Below the pieces are notes generated by a model. The model saw only the letters and a program-made list of their open reading frames with translations. It was not told the DNA's origin and ran no database searches. A stretch of 16,618 nt of DNA from an uncultured Prevotella sp. Its GTDB lineage: Bacteria > Bacteroidota > Bacteroidia > Bacteroidales > Bacteroidaceae. Below, piece by piece: positions 1 to 7,742 of the stretch. Positions within the stretch are counted from its first letter, which is position 1. Each line of letters opens with the position of its first letter. The stretch covers positions 1 through 16,618 of the forward strand of contig CAKOVA010000043.1 of NCBI GenBank assembly GCA_934120735.1, read 5' to 3'. The translations under genes and the position numbers were made by a program.

Positions 1-11
1 CAAAAGCTTAA

Positions 12-55
12 CAACTCAAAAACTTACCTACTCAAAACTCACACGCTCAAACTTA
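12..55. repeat. Three imperfect 15-16 bp tandem repeats at the end of infB
   Basis: CTCAAA recurs at 15, 31 and 46 with similar flanks (ACTCAAAAACTTACCT, ACTCAAAACTCACACG, CTCAAACTTACAACG). The last copy runs into the infB stop codon at 53-55. On the infB transcript this is a T-rich 3' tail with three TTTGAG units. I see no hairpin, so I do not call a terminator. It could be a small slippage array. Confidence 0.45.
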
Positions 56-2944
56 CAACGTTTGCTTTACTTCTATTTCTGTAAAGGTTTCTATGATGTC
101 ACCTTCCTGGATATCATTGAAATTAACCAGACTGATACCACACTCGAAACCGGTTGCCACTTCCTTTACATCGTCCTTATACCGCTTCAATGCATTGATA
201 GCAGCAGTGTGAACGATGATTCCATCGCGAACAACTCGAGCTTTGTCTGAGCGGTGTACCTTGCCATCGGTAACCATGGCACCAGCTACGGTTCCCACCT
301 TTGAAATCTTGTAAACTTGCTTCACCTCAACCTCGCCAGTGACTACCTCCTTGGTTACCTTGTCAAGCATGCCTTCCATAGCCGACTTCACGTCATCAAT
401 GGCGTCGTAGATGACGGAGTAGGTGTTGATTTCAACACCGTTCTGTTCGGCCAGTTTACGGGCAGAAGCAGACGGACGAACCTGGAAGCCCACAATGATG
501 GCATCGGAAGCATCTGCCAAGGTGACATCACTTTCACTGATCTGACCTACCGACTTGAAGATAACATTGACGTTAATCTTCTCGGTAGACATCTTAATAA
601 ACGAGTCACTCAATGCCTCAATACTACCATCGGTGTCACCTTTCACTATAATGTTCAGTTCTTTGAATGACCCAAGAGCGATACGATGTGATACGTCACT
701 CAGCGTGAGGCGCTTCTGTGTACGCAATCCTTGCTCGCGTTGCAGCTGCATACGCTTGTTGGCGATATCTCGAACCTCCTGCTCTGTTTCCAGCACATGG
801 AACTGATCACCGGCCGTGGGCGCACCGTTCAGTCCGAGAATGATGGCCGGTTCGGCTGGCTCGGCCGATTCAATACGCTGGTTGCGCACGTTGAACATGG
901 CCTTAATGCGTCCCCAACTCGTCCCGGCGATGATGTCATCACCCACACGCAGCGTACCATTGCTGACCAAAACCGTAGAAACATATCCACGTCCCTTGTC
1001 CAAACTAGACTCGATGACACTACCCGTCGCACGGCGATTGGGATTAGCTTTCAAATCAAGCATGTCGGCCTCGAGGAGTACTTTCTCCAACAATTCGTTG
1101 ACACCAATACCTTTTTTCGCACTGATTTCCTGACATTGGTATTTTCCACCCCACTCTTCAACCAGCAAGTTCATTTGAGCCAAGTCTTCACGAATCTTAT
1201 CTGGGTTGGCTCCCGGCTTGTCAATCTTGTTGATGGCAAACACCATAGGCACGTTGGCAGCCTGCGCATGCGCGATGGCCTCCTTGGTGGTAGGCATCAC
1301 ACTGTCGTCGGCAGCGATGATGATGATGGCGATATCCGTCACCTGCGTACCGCGGGCACGCATGGCAGTGAAGGCCTCATGACCAGGAGTATCCAAGAAT
1401 GTGATGAATCGTCCATTCTCCAGCTGTACGTTGTAAGCACCGATGTGCTGGGTAATGCCACCAGCCTCGCCTTCAATCACATTGGTGTTACGGATATGGT
1501 CCAACAGAGATGTCTTACCATGGTCTACGTGTCCCATCACGGTAACGATGGGTGCGCGAGGCAACAGGTCGTTCTCGTCGTCGATTTCTTCAGCGACAGC
1601 CTCTTGAACCTCTGCGCTCACATATTCGGTCTTGAAGCCAAACTCATCGGCAACCAAGTTGATGGTCTCGGCATCCAATCGTTGATTGATAGATGCCATC
1701 ACACCGATGCTCATCAAGGTTCCAATCAGTTTGTTGACATCCACATCCATCATGGTAGCCAATTCGCTAACTGTCACGAATTCGGTGAGCTTCAATACCT
1801 TACTTTCCTTACGTTCTGCTCTTGCTTCCGCACTCATGCGTTCTTGCATGGCATCACGTTTTTCCTTACGGTATTTAGCACCTTTCCTGTTCTGCGTACC
1901 CTTACTGGTGAGTCTGGCCAGCGTTTCCTTTACCTGACGTGCCACCTCTTCCTCGTTCACCTCCAGCGGTTTCTGGTTACGTCCTCTGCCCTTTCGATTT
2001 TTCTTATTAGCATTTCGGCCGTCAGCATTCCCCGACTTATTGCCTCCGCCATTGTTACCAATTTGCTTAGAAGCGGCATTGATGTCCACTCGCTCTTGAT
2101 TGATGCGTACCCGCTTTTTGCGTCCACCATCTCGCTTTTCCTCACGTTCTCTGCGACGTTCTTCCTTGCTTTTCTTCTTGGGACGAGTACTTTGGTTGAT
2201 GGTGCTGAGGTCTATTTTTCCCAACACGTTCACCTTGGGCGCATTTTGCAAACGCAACTCACTCTTGGTCTGGAAGATTTCGTCTCCGTCGCTTTGAGGT
2301 TCTTCACTCTCCTGCGGTTCGTCAACTACCTGTGGCGTTTCACTTTCCTGCGGCTTAACACGCTCGTCAACCTTTTGTTTCTGGTCCACTTGCTCCTTCT
2401 TTACAATTGGTGCCTCGGTCTTGACTTCCGCTTTCTGGTCGTCCTTCTTGCTTTCTTCCACCACAGTTGGTGCTGCCTTTGGTGTTTCTGCGGGCTTCTC
2501 TACTTTTTCTTTTTCAGGCTTTGGGCTGACGGCAGCAGCCTTCTTTGTCGGTTTTTCTTGTGATTCCGATGCCTTTTGATTGTCTTGAGCATCAGCGTTC
2601 TTAGCGGCAGGCTTCTTATCGAATACGCTCAAGTCAATCTTGCCGAGCGGTTTGTATCGCTGCTGCGACGAAGCTGTCTCAACTACTTCTTCAACACGCT
2701 CTTCTTTTGCTTCCGAAGTGCGTTTCTTTTCTTTGGGCTTTTTCTGGAAGATCTTTTCCGCCTGATTGCGCACCTCTGCGTCTTGTTGGAAAGCCTCTAC
2801 CAGGGCTTGGTATTGTGCGTCGCTCAACTTAAAGCTTGGCTCGCCCTTCACCTCTCCCAGCTCACTTTTCTCTTCTAGGAATTCAACTGCCGTTTGAAGT
2901 CCTATGTTTAATTCACGTAATGCTTTGTTTAATCTGATGCTCAT
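53..2944 (-). CDS. infB: Translation initiation factor IF-2
   Basis: This is a GTPase that places initiator fMet-tRNA on the 30S subunit and promotes 50S joining. At 963 aa it is of the long Bacteroidota type. An IF2 N-terminal domain (about residues 1-50) is followed by a very charged Lys/Glu/Pro linker to about residue 375, then a second IF2_N-like helix bundle (about 385-440). The G domain shows G1 GHVDHGKT at 471-478, a G2 region GITQH, G3 DTPGHE at 518-523, G4 NKID at 572-575 and G5 SAKKG. Domains II to IV follow, ending in the typical C-terminal GFECGISL...GDIIE segment. The linker carries LGKIDLS twice (100-106 and 241-247). The ATG at 2944 begins a canonical IF2 N-terminus. It is the last gene of the leftward rimP-nusA-infB operon, 116 bp downstream of nusA. 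All GTPase motifs are intact. Confidence 0.98.
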   Translation of the reverse strand: MSIRLNKALRELNIGLQTAVEFLEEKSELGEVKGEPSFKLSDAQYQALVEAFQQDAEVRNQAEKIFQKKPKEKKRTSEAKEERVEEVVETASSQQRYKPLGKIDLSVFDKKPAAKNADAQDNQKASESQEKPTKKAAAVSPKPEKEKVEKPAETPKAAPTVVEESKKDDQKAEVKTEAPIVKKEQVDQKQKVDERVKPQESETPQVVDEPQESEEPQSDGDEIFQTKSELRLQNAPKVNVLGKIDLSTINQSTRPKKKSKEERRREREEKRDGGRKKRVRINQERVDINAASKQIGNNGGGNKSGNADGRNANKKNRKGRGRNQKPLEVNEEEVARQVKETLARLTSKGTQNRKGAKYRKEKRDAMQERMSAEARAERKESKVLKLTEFVTVSELATMMDVDVNKLIGTLMSIGVMASINQRLDAETINLVADEFGFKTEYVSAEVQEAVAEEIDDENDLLPRAPIVTVMGHVDHGKTSLLDHIRNTNVIEGEAGGITQHIGAYNVQLENGRFITFLDTPGHEAFTAMRARGTQVTDIAIIIIAADDSVMPTTKEAIAHAQAANVPMVFAINKIDKPGANPDKIREDLAQMNLLVEEWGGKYQCQEISAKKGIGVNELLEKVLLEADMLDLKANPNRRATGSVIESSLDKGRGYVSTVLVSNGTLRVGDDIIAGTSWGRIKAMFNVRNQRIESAEPAEPAIILGLNGAPTAGDQFHVLETEQEVRDIANKRMQLQREQGLRTQKRLTLSDVSHRIALGSFKELNIIVKGDTDGSIEALSDSFIKMSTEKINVNVIFKSVGQISESDVTLADASDAIIVGFQVRPSASARKLAEQNGVEINTYSVIYDAIDDVKSAMEGMLDKVTKEVVTGEVEVKQVYKISKVGTVAGAMVTDGKVHRSDKARVVRDGIIVHTAAINALKRYKDDVKEVATGFECGISLVNFNDIQEGDIIETFTEIEVKQTL

Positions 2945-3060
2945 TGATAATTATTTAACTCTTGTTCTTATTGATGTTCACACTCCCAACTGTTCTGCCC
3001 ATTTGCAGAAGTTTTTCTACAGCGTCCTCGTTCGCAGAGGGCTGCATGCGTCACGGGGTG
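2945..3060 (-). other. 116-bp nusA-infB spacer with a small stem-loop
   Basis: This is the longest gap inside the operon. It holds a 6-bp stem with a 6-nt loop (TTCTGC at 2993-2998, GCAGAA at 3005-3010). No T-tract follows it on the transcribed strand and no TAnnTTTG promoter element is present, so I call neither a terminator nor an internal promoter. It may be a processing or translation-control site for infB. Confidence 0.3.
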
Positions 3061-4326
3061 TTACTGTTCAAATTCTGATTTTAATACCCGAATCAGGTGA
3101 TCGACGGTTTCTTCCTCCAAGTCGGCTTTCTCGATTAACATTTCACGAGGTGCGTTCAACACCTGTTTAGCTGTATCAAGGCCGATGCTTTTGATGGCGT
3201 CGATAATCCATTGATCGATTTCGTCATCAAACTCTTCCAAGTAGATGTCTTCGTCAGCGTCGGCATCTGAAACTTCACGGTACACGTCGATGGTAAATTC
3301 TGTCAGCATGGAAGCCAACTTGATGTTCAGTCCTCCTCGACCAATGGCCAAGCTCACCTCTTCGGGTTGCAGGTAAACTTCGGCCTTGCGATTCTCCTCA
3401 TCCAGGTTGATGCTGCTGATGCGAGCGGGACTCAATGCGCGCTGAATGAACAGTTTGATGTTTGACGTGTAGTTGATCACGTCGATATTCTCGTTACACA
3501 GCTCGCGTACGATGCCGTGCACACGACTACCTTTCACGCCAACACAGGCACCTACTGGGTCAATGCGGTCGTCGTAGCTCTCTACGGCCACCTTCGCGCG
3601 CTCGCCCGGCATGCGGGCAATCTTCTTGATGGAGATGAGTCCGTCGTTAATCTCAGGCACCTCGGCCTCCAACAGTCGTTCCAGGAATACCGGACTGGTA
3701 CGCGAGAGGATAATCTTGGGGTTGTTGTTCTCGTTGTCCACCCGCAGGATGACGGCGCGGATGGTTTCGCCCTTGCGGTATTGGTCGGCCGGAATCTGCT
3801 CTGACTTGGGCAGTATCAGCTCGTTGTTCTCATCGTCTACCAACAGCACCTCGCGCTTCCATATCTGGTAAACCTCACCGGAGATAACCTGTCCCACGCG
3901 ATCCTTATACTTATTGTACAACGAGTCGTGTTCCAGCTCAAGCACTTTTGAAGCCAATGTCTGACGAAGATTCAAAATGGCACGGCGACCAAACTTGGCA
4001 AAGTCGATCTGTTCAGAAACCTCTTCGCCCTCTTCATAGTCGTCTTCAATCTCGCGAGCCTCTTTCAGCGATATTTCCTTATTTTCGTCCGCCACCTCGC
4101 CATCCGGCACAACGATGCGGTTACGGTATATTTCGAAGTCGCCCTTATCAGGATTTACGATAACGTCAAAATTCTCATCGCTACCATAAATCTTGGCTAG
4201 CACGTTGCGGAAACTTTCCTCCAACACGCTTACCAATGTGGCACGGTCGATGTTTTTCGTGTCTTTAAATTCACGAAAGGTGTCAATCATGCTGATGGTT
4301 TCTTCTACATTCTTTCTTGCTGCCAT
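3061..4326 (-). CDS. nusA: Transcription termination/antitermination factor NusA
   Basis: NusA binds RNA polymerase and nascent RNA, promotes pausing and intrinsic termination, and takes part in antitermination. The 421-aa protein shows an N-terminal RNAP-binding domain (about 1-130), an S1 domain (about 140-205, containing VISGEVYQIWKREVLLV) and two KH domains. The KH1 loop is GVKGSRV at 263-269 and the KH2 loop is IGRGGLN at 328-334. A short acidic tail follows (about 375-421). The acidic-repeat (AR1/AR2) extension of E. coli NusA is absent, which is usual outside the gammaproteobacteria. The start ATG at 4326 lies 50 bp after rimP. Being second in the operon, it may feed back on the terminator-like hairpin in the operon leader (4919-4955). 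Confidence 0.97.
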   Translation of the reverse strand: MAARKNVEETISMIDTFREFKDTKNIDRATLVSVLEESFRNVLAKIYGSDENFDVIVNPDKGDFEIYRNRIVVPDGEVADENKEISLKEAREIEDDYEEGEEVSEQIDFAKFGRRAILNLRQTLASKVLELEHDSLYNKYKDRVGQVISGEVYQIWKREVLLVDDENNELILPKSEQIPADQYRKGETIRAVILRVDNENNNPKIILSRTSPVFLERLLEAEVPEINDGLISIKKIARMPGERAKVAVESYDDRIDPVGACVGVKGSRVHGIVRELCNENIDVINYTSNIKLFIQRALSPARISSINLDEENRKAEVYLQPEEVSLAIGRGGLNIKLASMLTEFTIDVYREVSDADADEDIYLEEFDDEIDQWIIDAIKSIGLDTAKQVLNAPREMLIEKADLEEETVDHLIRVLKSEFEQ

Positions 4327-4376
4327 AGCGTTATATGTTATATATTAGTTTCATTCAATGATCAGTTTCTGCCTCA

Positions 4377-4844
4377 TCATTTAAAGCTGATGAGGTACTT
4401 GGTATACTTCACCTTGTCCATCTGGAAAGTATGATCCACGGGTTGTAGCTCTGGGCGTTTCTTTCCTTCCACCTTCACCTTCTCGTCAACGGTCACAACA
4501 AAGTTGTTGCCCTCTACCGATTTCAACACACCTCGGTATTTCAATCCGTCGCCATCAAGCACCTCGACCTCTTTTCCTATGAAATTGATGTACTGCTGTG
4601 GCACCTTGAAAGGTTGACCCAATCCGGCCGAGCCTACTTCCAACTCATAGTCTTCATCGTCACGGTCGAGCCGATCTTCTATGTACCGACTCAGTTCCAC
4701 GCAGTCCTCAATCCATACGCCGTCTGCATGGTCGATTTCGACAACAATCTTGTCGTCTTTACTGACCTCAACATCCACCAAGAAATAGTCTTTGTCCTGA
4801 AGCCAATCTTCAACCAATTCTTTTACGACACTTTTATCAATCAT
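4377..4844 (-). CDS. rimP: Ribosome maturation factor RimP
   Basis: RimP assists late 30S subunit maturation in the cytoplasm. The 155-aa product has the expected two parts: an N-terminal alpha/beta domain ending in the family signature LEVGSAGLGQPF (usual form LEVSSPGLDRPL), and a C-terminal Sm-like beta domain with KYRGVLKSVEGNNFVV. Length is normal. It is the first gene of the leftward rimP-nusA-infB operon, an order conserved across bacteria. ATG at 4844 is the only start that keeps the N-terminal helix. The AT-rich upstream bases show no clear Shine-Dalgarno sequence, as is usual in Bacteroidota. The leader of about 115 nt holds a promoter and a terminator-like hairpin. Confidence 0.95.
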   Translation of the reverse strand: MIDKSVVKELVEDWLQDKDYFLVDVEVSKDDKIVVEIDHADGVWIEDCVELSRYIEDRLDRDDEDYELEVGSAGLGQPFKVPQQYINFIGKEVEVLDGDGLKYRGVLKSVEGNNFVVTVDEKVKVEGKKRPELQPVDHTFQMDKVKYTKYLISFK

Positions 4845-4870
4845 ATATATTTAATTAGTACTATATATTC

Positions 4871-4954
4871 TTACCGCTCGTGCCAAGCATCTTGCAAGCA
4901 GCGATGCCAGCCGTATTCAAAATAAAATGAGGAGCTTTCTGCGAAGCCCCTCAT
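4871..4954 (-). CDS. Possible 27-codon leader ORF before rimP
   Basis: An ATG at 4954, about 8 nt after the predicted transcription start, opens 27 codons ending with TAA at 4871-4873, 26 bp before the rimP ATG. The start codon and first codons form the 5' arm of the terminator-like hairpin, so ribosomes loading here would disrupt it. The peptide (MRGFAESSSFYFEYGWHRCL then QDAWHER) is rich in aromatic residues but has no run of a single amino acid. There is no recognisable ribosome binding site. A chance ORF is quite possible. Confidence 0.25.
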   Translation of the reverse strand: MRGFAESSSFYFEYGWHRCLQDAWHER

Positions 4955-4955
4955 T
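4919..4955 (-). terminator. Terminator-like hairpin (attenuator) in the rimP-nusA-infB leader
   Basis: On the minus strand AUGAGGGGCUU (4954-4944) pairs with AAGCUCCUCAU (4937-4927) across a 6-nt loop. That is 11 pairs with one G-U, extended by one A/T pair, and is immediately followed by UUUAUUUU (4926-4919). This is the form of an intrinsic terminator. It lies inside the transcription unit, after the promoter at 4969-5000 and before rimP, so it would act as an attenuator. The plus strand has no T-run on the other side, so it is not a terminator for rightward transcription. Confidence 0.65.
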
Positions 4956-4968
4956 CCACTGAACGGTG

Positions 4969-5000
4969 CAAAGATAGGTTTTTTCAACGAAATATCCAAA
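4969..5000 (-). promoter_or_regulatory. Promoter of the rimP-nusA-infB operon
   Basis: On the minus strand TTTG (5000-4997) and TATCTTTG (4976-4969) are separated by exactly 20 bp. This is a perfect match to the Bacteroidota -33/-7 consensus. Transcription would start a few bases further left, giving a leader of about 115 nt before rimP. Confidence 0.8.
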
Positions 5001-5609
5001 TAAAACGGCGATTATTCACGAAATTTTCACATCATAATAATGTACTACGGCCAGACGTTGCACCAAAGTGATGGCACATTGCAAACTTCTACGCGCGTTG
5101 AATGAGCTTCGGAAATGAACGAAGGAAGTAAATTATTTTTATCAAAAAAGACCTATAAAACGGCACTTGTAAATTGGCAATCTAGAAAAAACCAATAGGC
5201 CTGCGAGGAGCATCAAGGCAATGGCTGGGCAAGAAAACGCAGATTTTACGATTAGAGCATTGACTTTGCATCCTTAGAAGTATCACTTTGATGCCCTATA
5301 TGGATGACTTTAGCGGGTAAACTCATGCTTATTTCACGACAAAAACCATGCTTTTGGCCGAAAAATGCACGAAAAGACGGAGGTTACGCGGGCTATGCAG
5401 ACGTAAATAATTAAATATCAGTCACATATAAAACTCACTCATTTTGAGCGTATTTTCCGCCAAAGACAAGCCTGGTTGTAAATACGCCAAATATGAAGAG
5501 GTTGGTTGTTAAATATTTTCCTAACGTATTGACCCCATGATTTCAATTCCACCAACACGCAACGAACACGGCACAAGGAAAACGCAGCGACGAATTTGCA
5601 CAAAAGATT
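5001..5609. other. Gene-poor intergenic stretch with degenerate repeats
   Basis: No ORF with coding character is seen on either strand in about 600 bp between the rimP promoter and the dehydrogenase promoter. It contains GCATTGACTTTGC (5257-5269), which matches the repeat found at 11324-11400. It also holds an inverted 9-mer pair, CAAAGTGAT (5064-5072) and ATCACTTTG (5282-5290), and near-copies TGGTTGTAAATA (5473-5484) and TGGTTGTTAAATA (5503-5515). It could hold a small RNA or decayed repeat elements. Confidence 0.4.
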
Positions 5610-5641
5610 GTTGACATTACCATATATTTATTGTATTTTTG
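5610..5641 (+). promoter_or_regulatory. Promoter of the dehydrogenase/zinc-finger gene
   Basis: TATTTTTG (5634-5641) is a perfect -7 element. GTTG (5610-5613), a partial -33 element inside a TTGACA, lies 20 bp upstream. The -7 element overlaps a possible TTG start at 5639, which argues that translation starts downstream, at the ATG at 5669. Confidence 0.6.
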
Positions 5642-5668
5642 CAAGGAGTGTTGAACAACCTAATCTGG

Positions 5669-7162
5669 ATGAGAATGATGCAAAAAAAGACGATTTTCCT
5701 CACGGGTGCCACCGGACACATGGGGTCGGAGGGCTTGAAACAACTATTGAAACGGCGTGACGAGTTTGACATTCGCTTGCTGGTATTGTCCACCGAGAAC
5801 GACCGTAAGGCCATTGCGCCCTACGCTTCGCTGCCGGGCGTGGAAGTGATTTATGGCGATTTGACGCATTACGACGACGTACTGCGAGGGGTGACGAATG
5901 CCGATTATGTGCTGCATGTGGGCGGAATGGTGTCGCCGGCAGCCGATTATTTTCCGCAAAAGACCATGCAGGTCAACGTGGGGGCAGTGAAAAACATCAT
6001 CAGAGCGATCAAGGCACAGCCCAATCCCGACCGGGTACATCTGGTATACATCGGAACGGTGGCGCAAACGGGCGACCGCAACGATCCCATTCACTGGGGA
6101 CGCGTGGGCGACCCCATCAAGATTAGCATCTATGACATCTACGCTTTGTCGAAAGCCTTGGCCGAAAGAGAGATCATCGAATCGGGGTTGAAGCATTGGG
6201 TGTCGCTCCGTCAAACGGGCATCTTATACCCCTCCATTCTCAACACATTAGACCCCATCATGTTTCACCAACCTCTGAACGGCGTATTGGAATGGGTGAC
6301 GGCCAAGGATTCGGGCGTACTGCTGTCGCATGTGTGCAATCAAGAGCTGCCCGATGACTTCTGGTGCCGCATCTACAACATTGGCGGAGGAGCGGAATAT
6401 CGCACTGTTAACTGGGCGTTTATGCAATACACCTTCACGGCTTTGAACTTAGGAAACCTCAAAGACCTCACCGAACCCAACTGGTTTGTGCTGCGCAACT
6501 TCCACGGACAGTGGTACACCGATTCTGATATCCTTGAATCGTATCTGCATTTCAGAAGTGGAAAGATAGACCAATTCATTCAAGAAATGGCTGAAAAAGC
6601 TCCGTTGAAGATGAAATTAGGAGGCTTGGTCCCTTCCAGCCTCATCAAACATCTGGTGTTGAAGCCCACCGCCAAAAAGCCCTTGGGACCGTTATATTGG
6701 ACGAAGCACAACATCGAGCCCCGCATCACGGCCTTCTATGGCAGCATGGACGCATGGAAAGCTATTCCGGGATGGAACGAGTTTAAACTGTATCACCCAT
6801 CTCCTCAGCCCGTGATGTTGGATCATGGATATGACGAGTCGAAACCAAAAGACGAACTGGATATAGAAGATATGCAGCAAGCGGCTGCCTTCAGGGGCGG
6901 CAAATGCCTGTCCAAGCAGATGGTGCGCGGCGACCTCTCCACACAGTTGGAATGGCAATGCGCTTTTGGACATCGTTTCAAAGCCTCTCCCCGACTGGTA
7001 CTATTAGGTGGTCACTGGTGCCCCGAGTGCTTCCCCATGCCGTGGAATTACGACGAAGAAGCCAAACGCAATCCGTTCTTTGCCCAGGTATGGAAGCCTC
7101 TGCACAGTCCTGACGAACACAACGTGTACGATGAAACTATTATCAAAGGGTTGCAAGGGTGA
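5669..7162 (+). CDS. NAD(P)-dependent epimerase/dehydratase-like protein with C-terminal zinc-finger module
   Basis: The N-terminal portion is an extended short-chain dehydrogenase/reductase. Its Rossmann nucleotide-binding motif TGATGHMG has glycines at 13, 16 and 19. It also shows YGDLTH, DYVLHVGG and the catalytic Y-x3-K as Y158/K162 in YALSK. The substrate is not readable. Roughly residues 400-460 form a separate module: RGGKCLS (C413), C431-x3-H435 in WQCAFGHRF, and C451-PE-C454 in HWCPEC. This resembles the treble-clef/zinc-ribbon repeats (GG.CLS...L.W.C..GH....WCP.C) seen in some DNA-associated proteins. I start at ATG 5669 (497 aa). An in-frame TTG at 5639 overlaps the promoter, and ATGs at 5675 and 5678 are alternatives. 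No signal peptide, so presumably cytoplasmic. It stands alone in its transcription unit. Domain assignment is firm; function is unknown. Confidence 0.88.
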   Translation: MRMMQKKTIFLTGATGHMGSEGLKQLLKRRDEFDIRLLVLSTENDRKAIAPYASLPGVEVIYGDLTHYDDVLRGVTNADYVLHVGGMVSPAADYFPQKTMQVNVGAVKNIIRAIKAQPNPDRVHLVYIGTVAQTGDRNDPIHWGRVGDPIKISIYDIYALSKALAEREIIESGLKHWVSLRQTGILYPSILNTLDPIMFHQPLNGVLEWVTAKDSGVLLSHVCNQELPDDFWCRIYNIGGGAEYRTVNWAFMQYTFTALNLGNLKDLTEPNWFVLRNFHGQWYTDSDILESYLHFRSGKIDQFIQEMAEKAPLKMKLGGLVPSSLIKHLVLKPTAKKPLGPLYWTKHNIEPRITAFYGSMDAWKAIPGWNEFKLYHPSPQPVMLDHGYDESKPKDELDIEDMQQAAAFRGGKCLSKQMVRGDLSTQLEWQCAFGHRFKASPRLVLLGGHWCPECFPMPWNYDEEAKRNPFFAQVWKPLHSPDEHNVYDETIIKGLQG

Positions 7163-7368
7163 AAAAGGAAGAAGAGGAAAGAACTTTTTTGAAGGAATAA
7201 CTATTTTTTTGTTGGGCTTGTCACCTAATATATAACCGTGGCGAGATTCTGATTGTGAATGATGGTTTGAGCCAAAGAACATTTACCCAGCTTTTCAAAA
7301 TTAGTCTTGAGAAACTGATGTTGATTGCAATTTGAGGCAGATCCGTTGGGTATCATTGAAGCATACGA
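7163..7368. other. Convergent spacer, nothing recognised
   Basis: These 206 bp lie between the converging ends of the dehydrogenase gene and the small membrane-protein gene. There are T-runs at 7184-7189 and 7204-7210 but no convincing stem in front of them. I see no ORF or RNA gene. Confidence 0.4.
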
Positions 7369-7575
7369 TTAACGACCAAAAAAGCCCTTTAACCTTCTCT
7401 TCATATCTTCCTTACACTCCTGCCACACCTTAAGGTTTTGTTCACACTCCTCTTCCAAGCGTTTTATCTTCTCTTCCCGCTGCCACTGATTTTGAGACGT
7501 ATGCTTTCTGCCTTTTGTTGCCAAACCAACAATTATCCAAGTAATTATCAATAAGACAAATCCCAGTGTCGTCAT
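7369..7575 (-). CDS. Small single-pass membrane protein with charged coiled-coil tail, function unknown
   Basis: The 68-aa product has one hydrophobic segment (about residues 4-19, LGFVLLIITWIIVGLA). A strongly charged, probably helical tail follows (about 28-66), with RLEEECEQNLKVWQECKEDM and a basic end KRRLKGFFGR. I recognise no family. The ATG at 7575 is preceded by a perfect -7 element (TAAATTTG at 7611-7604), which supports a real gene. Topology is probably N-out/C-in by the positive-inside rule. It lies back to back with the DUF4160/DUF2442 pair, about 165 bp apart, in an AT-rich stretch. It could be an accessory small protein or the remnant of a longer gene. Confidence 0.55.
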   Translation of the reverse strand: MTTLGFVLLIITWIIVGLATKGRKHTSQNQWQREEKIKRLEEECEQNLKVWQECKEDMKRRLKGFFGR

Positions 7576-7603
7576 ATCTTACCTGTTTGTAATAGTACTC
7601 TTG

Positions 7604-7611
7604 CAAATTTA
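7604..7611 (-). promoter_or_regulatory. Possible -7 element for the small membrane-protein gene
   Basis: TAAATTTG on the minus strand (7611-7604) fits TAnnTTTG and lies 28 bp before the ATG at 7575. No good -33 element is found at the expected distance (AACC at 7632-7635; a CCAA lies 2 bp too far). The promoter is therefore incomplete. Confidence 0.4.
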
Positions 7612-7688
7612 CATAAAAGCTGTGATTTACGAACCAATAGAACAAAGAAATAAATGGGGGATGAGAGGGTAAAATAGTTTTCAAAATA

Positions 7689-7720
7689 TTTGCAGGGATA
7701 AAATATTATCCCTATATTCG
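7689..7720 (+). promoter_or_regulatory. Promoter of the DUF4160-DUF2442 pair
   Basis: TTTG (7689-7692) and TATATTCG (7713-7720, one mismatch to TAnnTTTG) are 20 bp apart. The predicted start of transcription is about 15 nt before the DUF4160 ATG at 7743. The spacer is an inverted repeat, listed separately. Confidence 0.7.
7694..7713. promoter_or_regulatory. Palindromic operator in the promoter spacer
   Basis: AGGGATAA (7694-7701) and TTATCCCT (7706-7713) form a perfect 8-bp inverted repeat around AATA. It fills the spacer between the -33 and -7 elements, touching the first base of the -7. A dimeric repressor bound here would block RNA polymerase. The HTH domain of the second gene of the pair is the obvious candidate. 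Confidence 0.6.
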
Positions 7721-7742
7721 TAGTGTGATTTAAAATAAGAAT

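Noticed and set aside
731..2563. Long rightward ORF of 610 codons
   Set aside because: It lies wholly antisense to infB, has no recognisable domain and reads as a low-complexity mirror of the charged IF2 linker.
4614..4925. Rightward ORF of 103 codons overlapping the rimP start and leader
   Set aside because: It is antisense to rimP and runs through the operon leader; no family resemblance and no promoter in that orientation.
5639..5668. TTG start 10 codons upstream of the dehydrogenase ATG
   Set aside because: The TTG overlaps the -7 promoter element (5634-5641), and the extra residues add nothing to the Rossmann fold.
7355..7364. ATTGAAGCA, shared with the tRNA-Asn 5' end, as an att site
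   Set aside because: Only 9 bases match, they correspond to the 5' rather than the 3' end of the tRNA, and there is no integrase.
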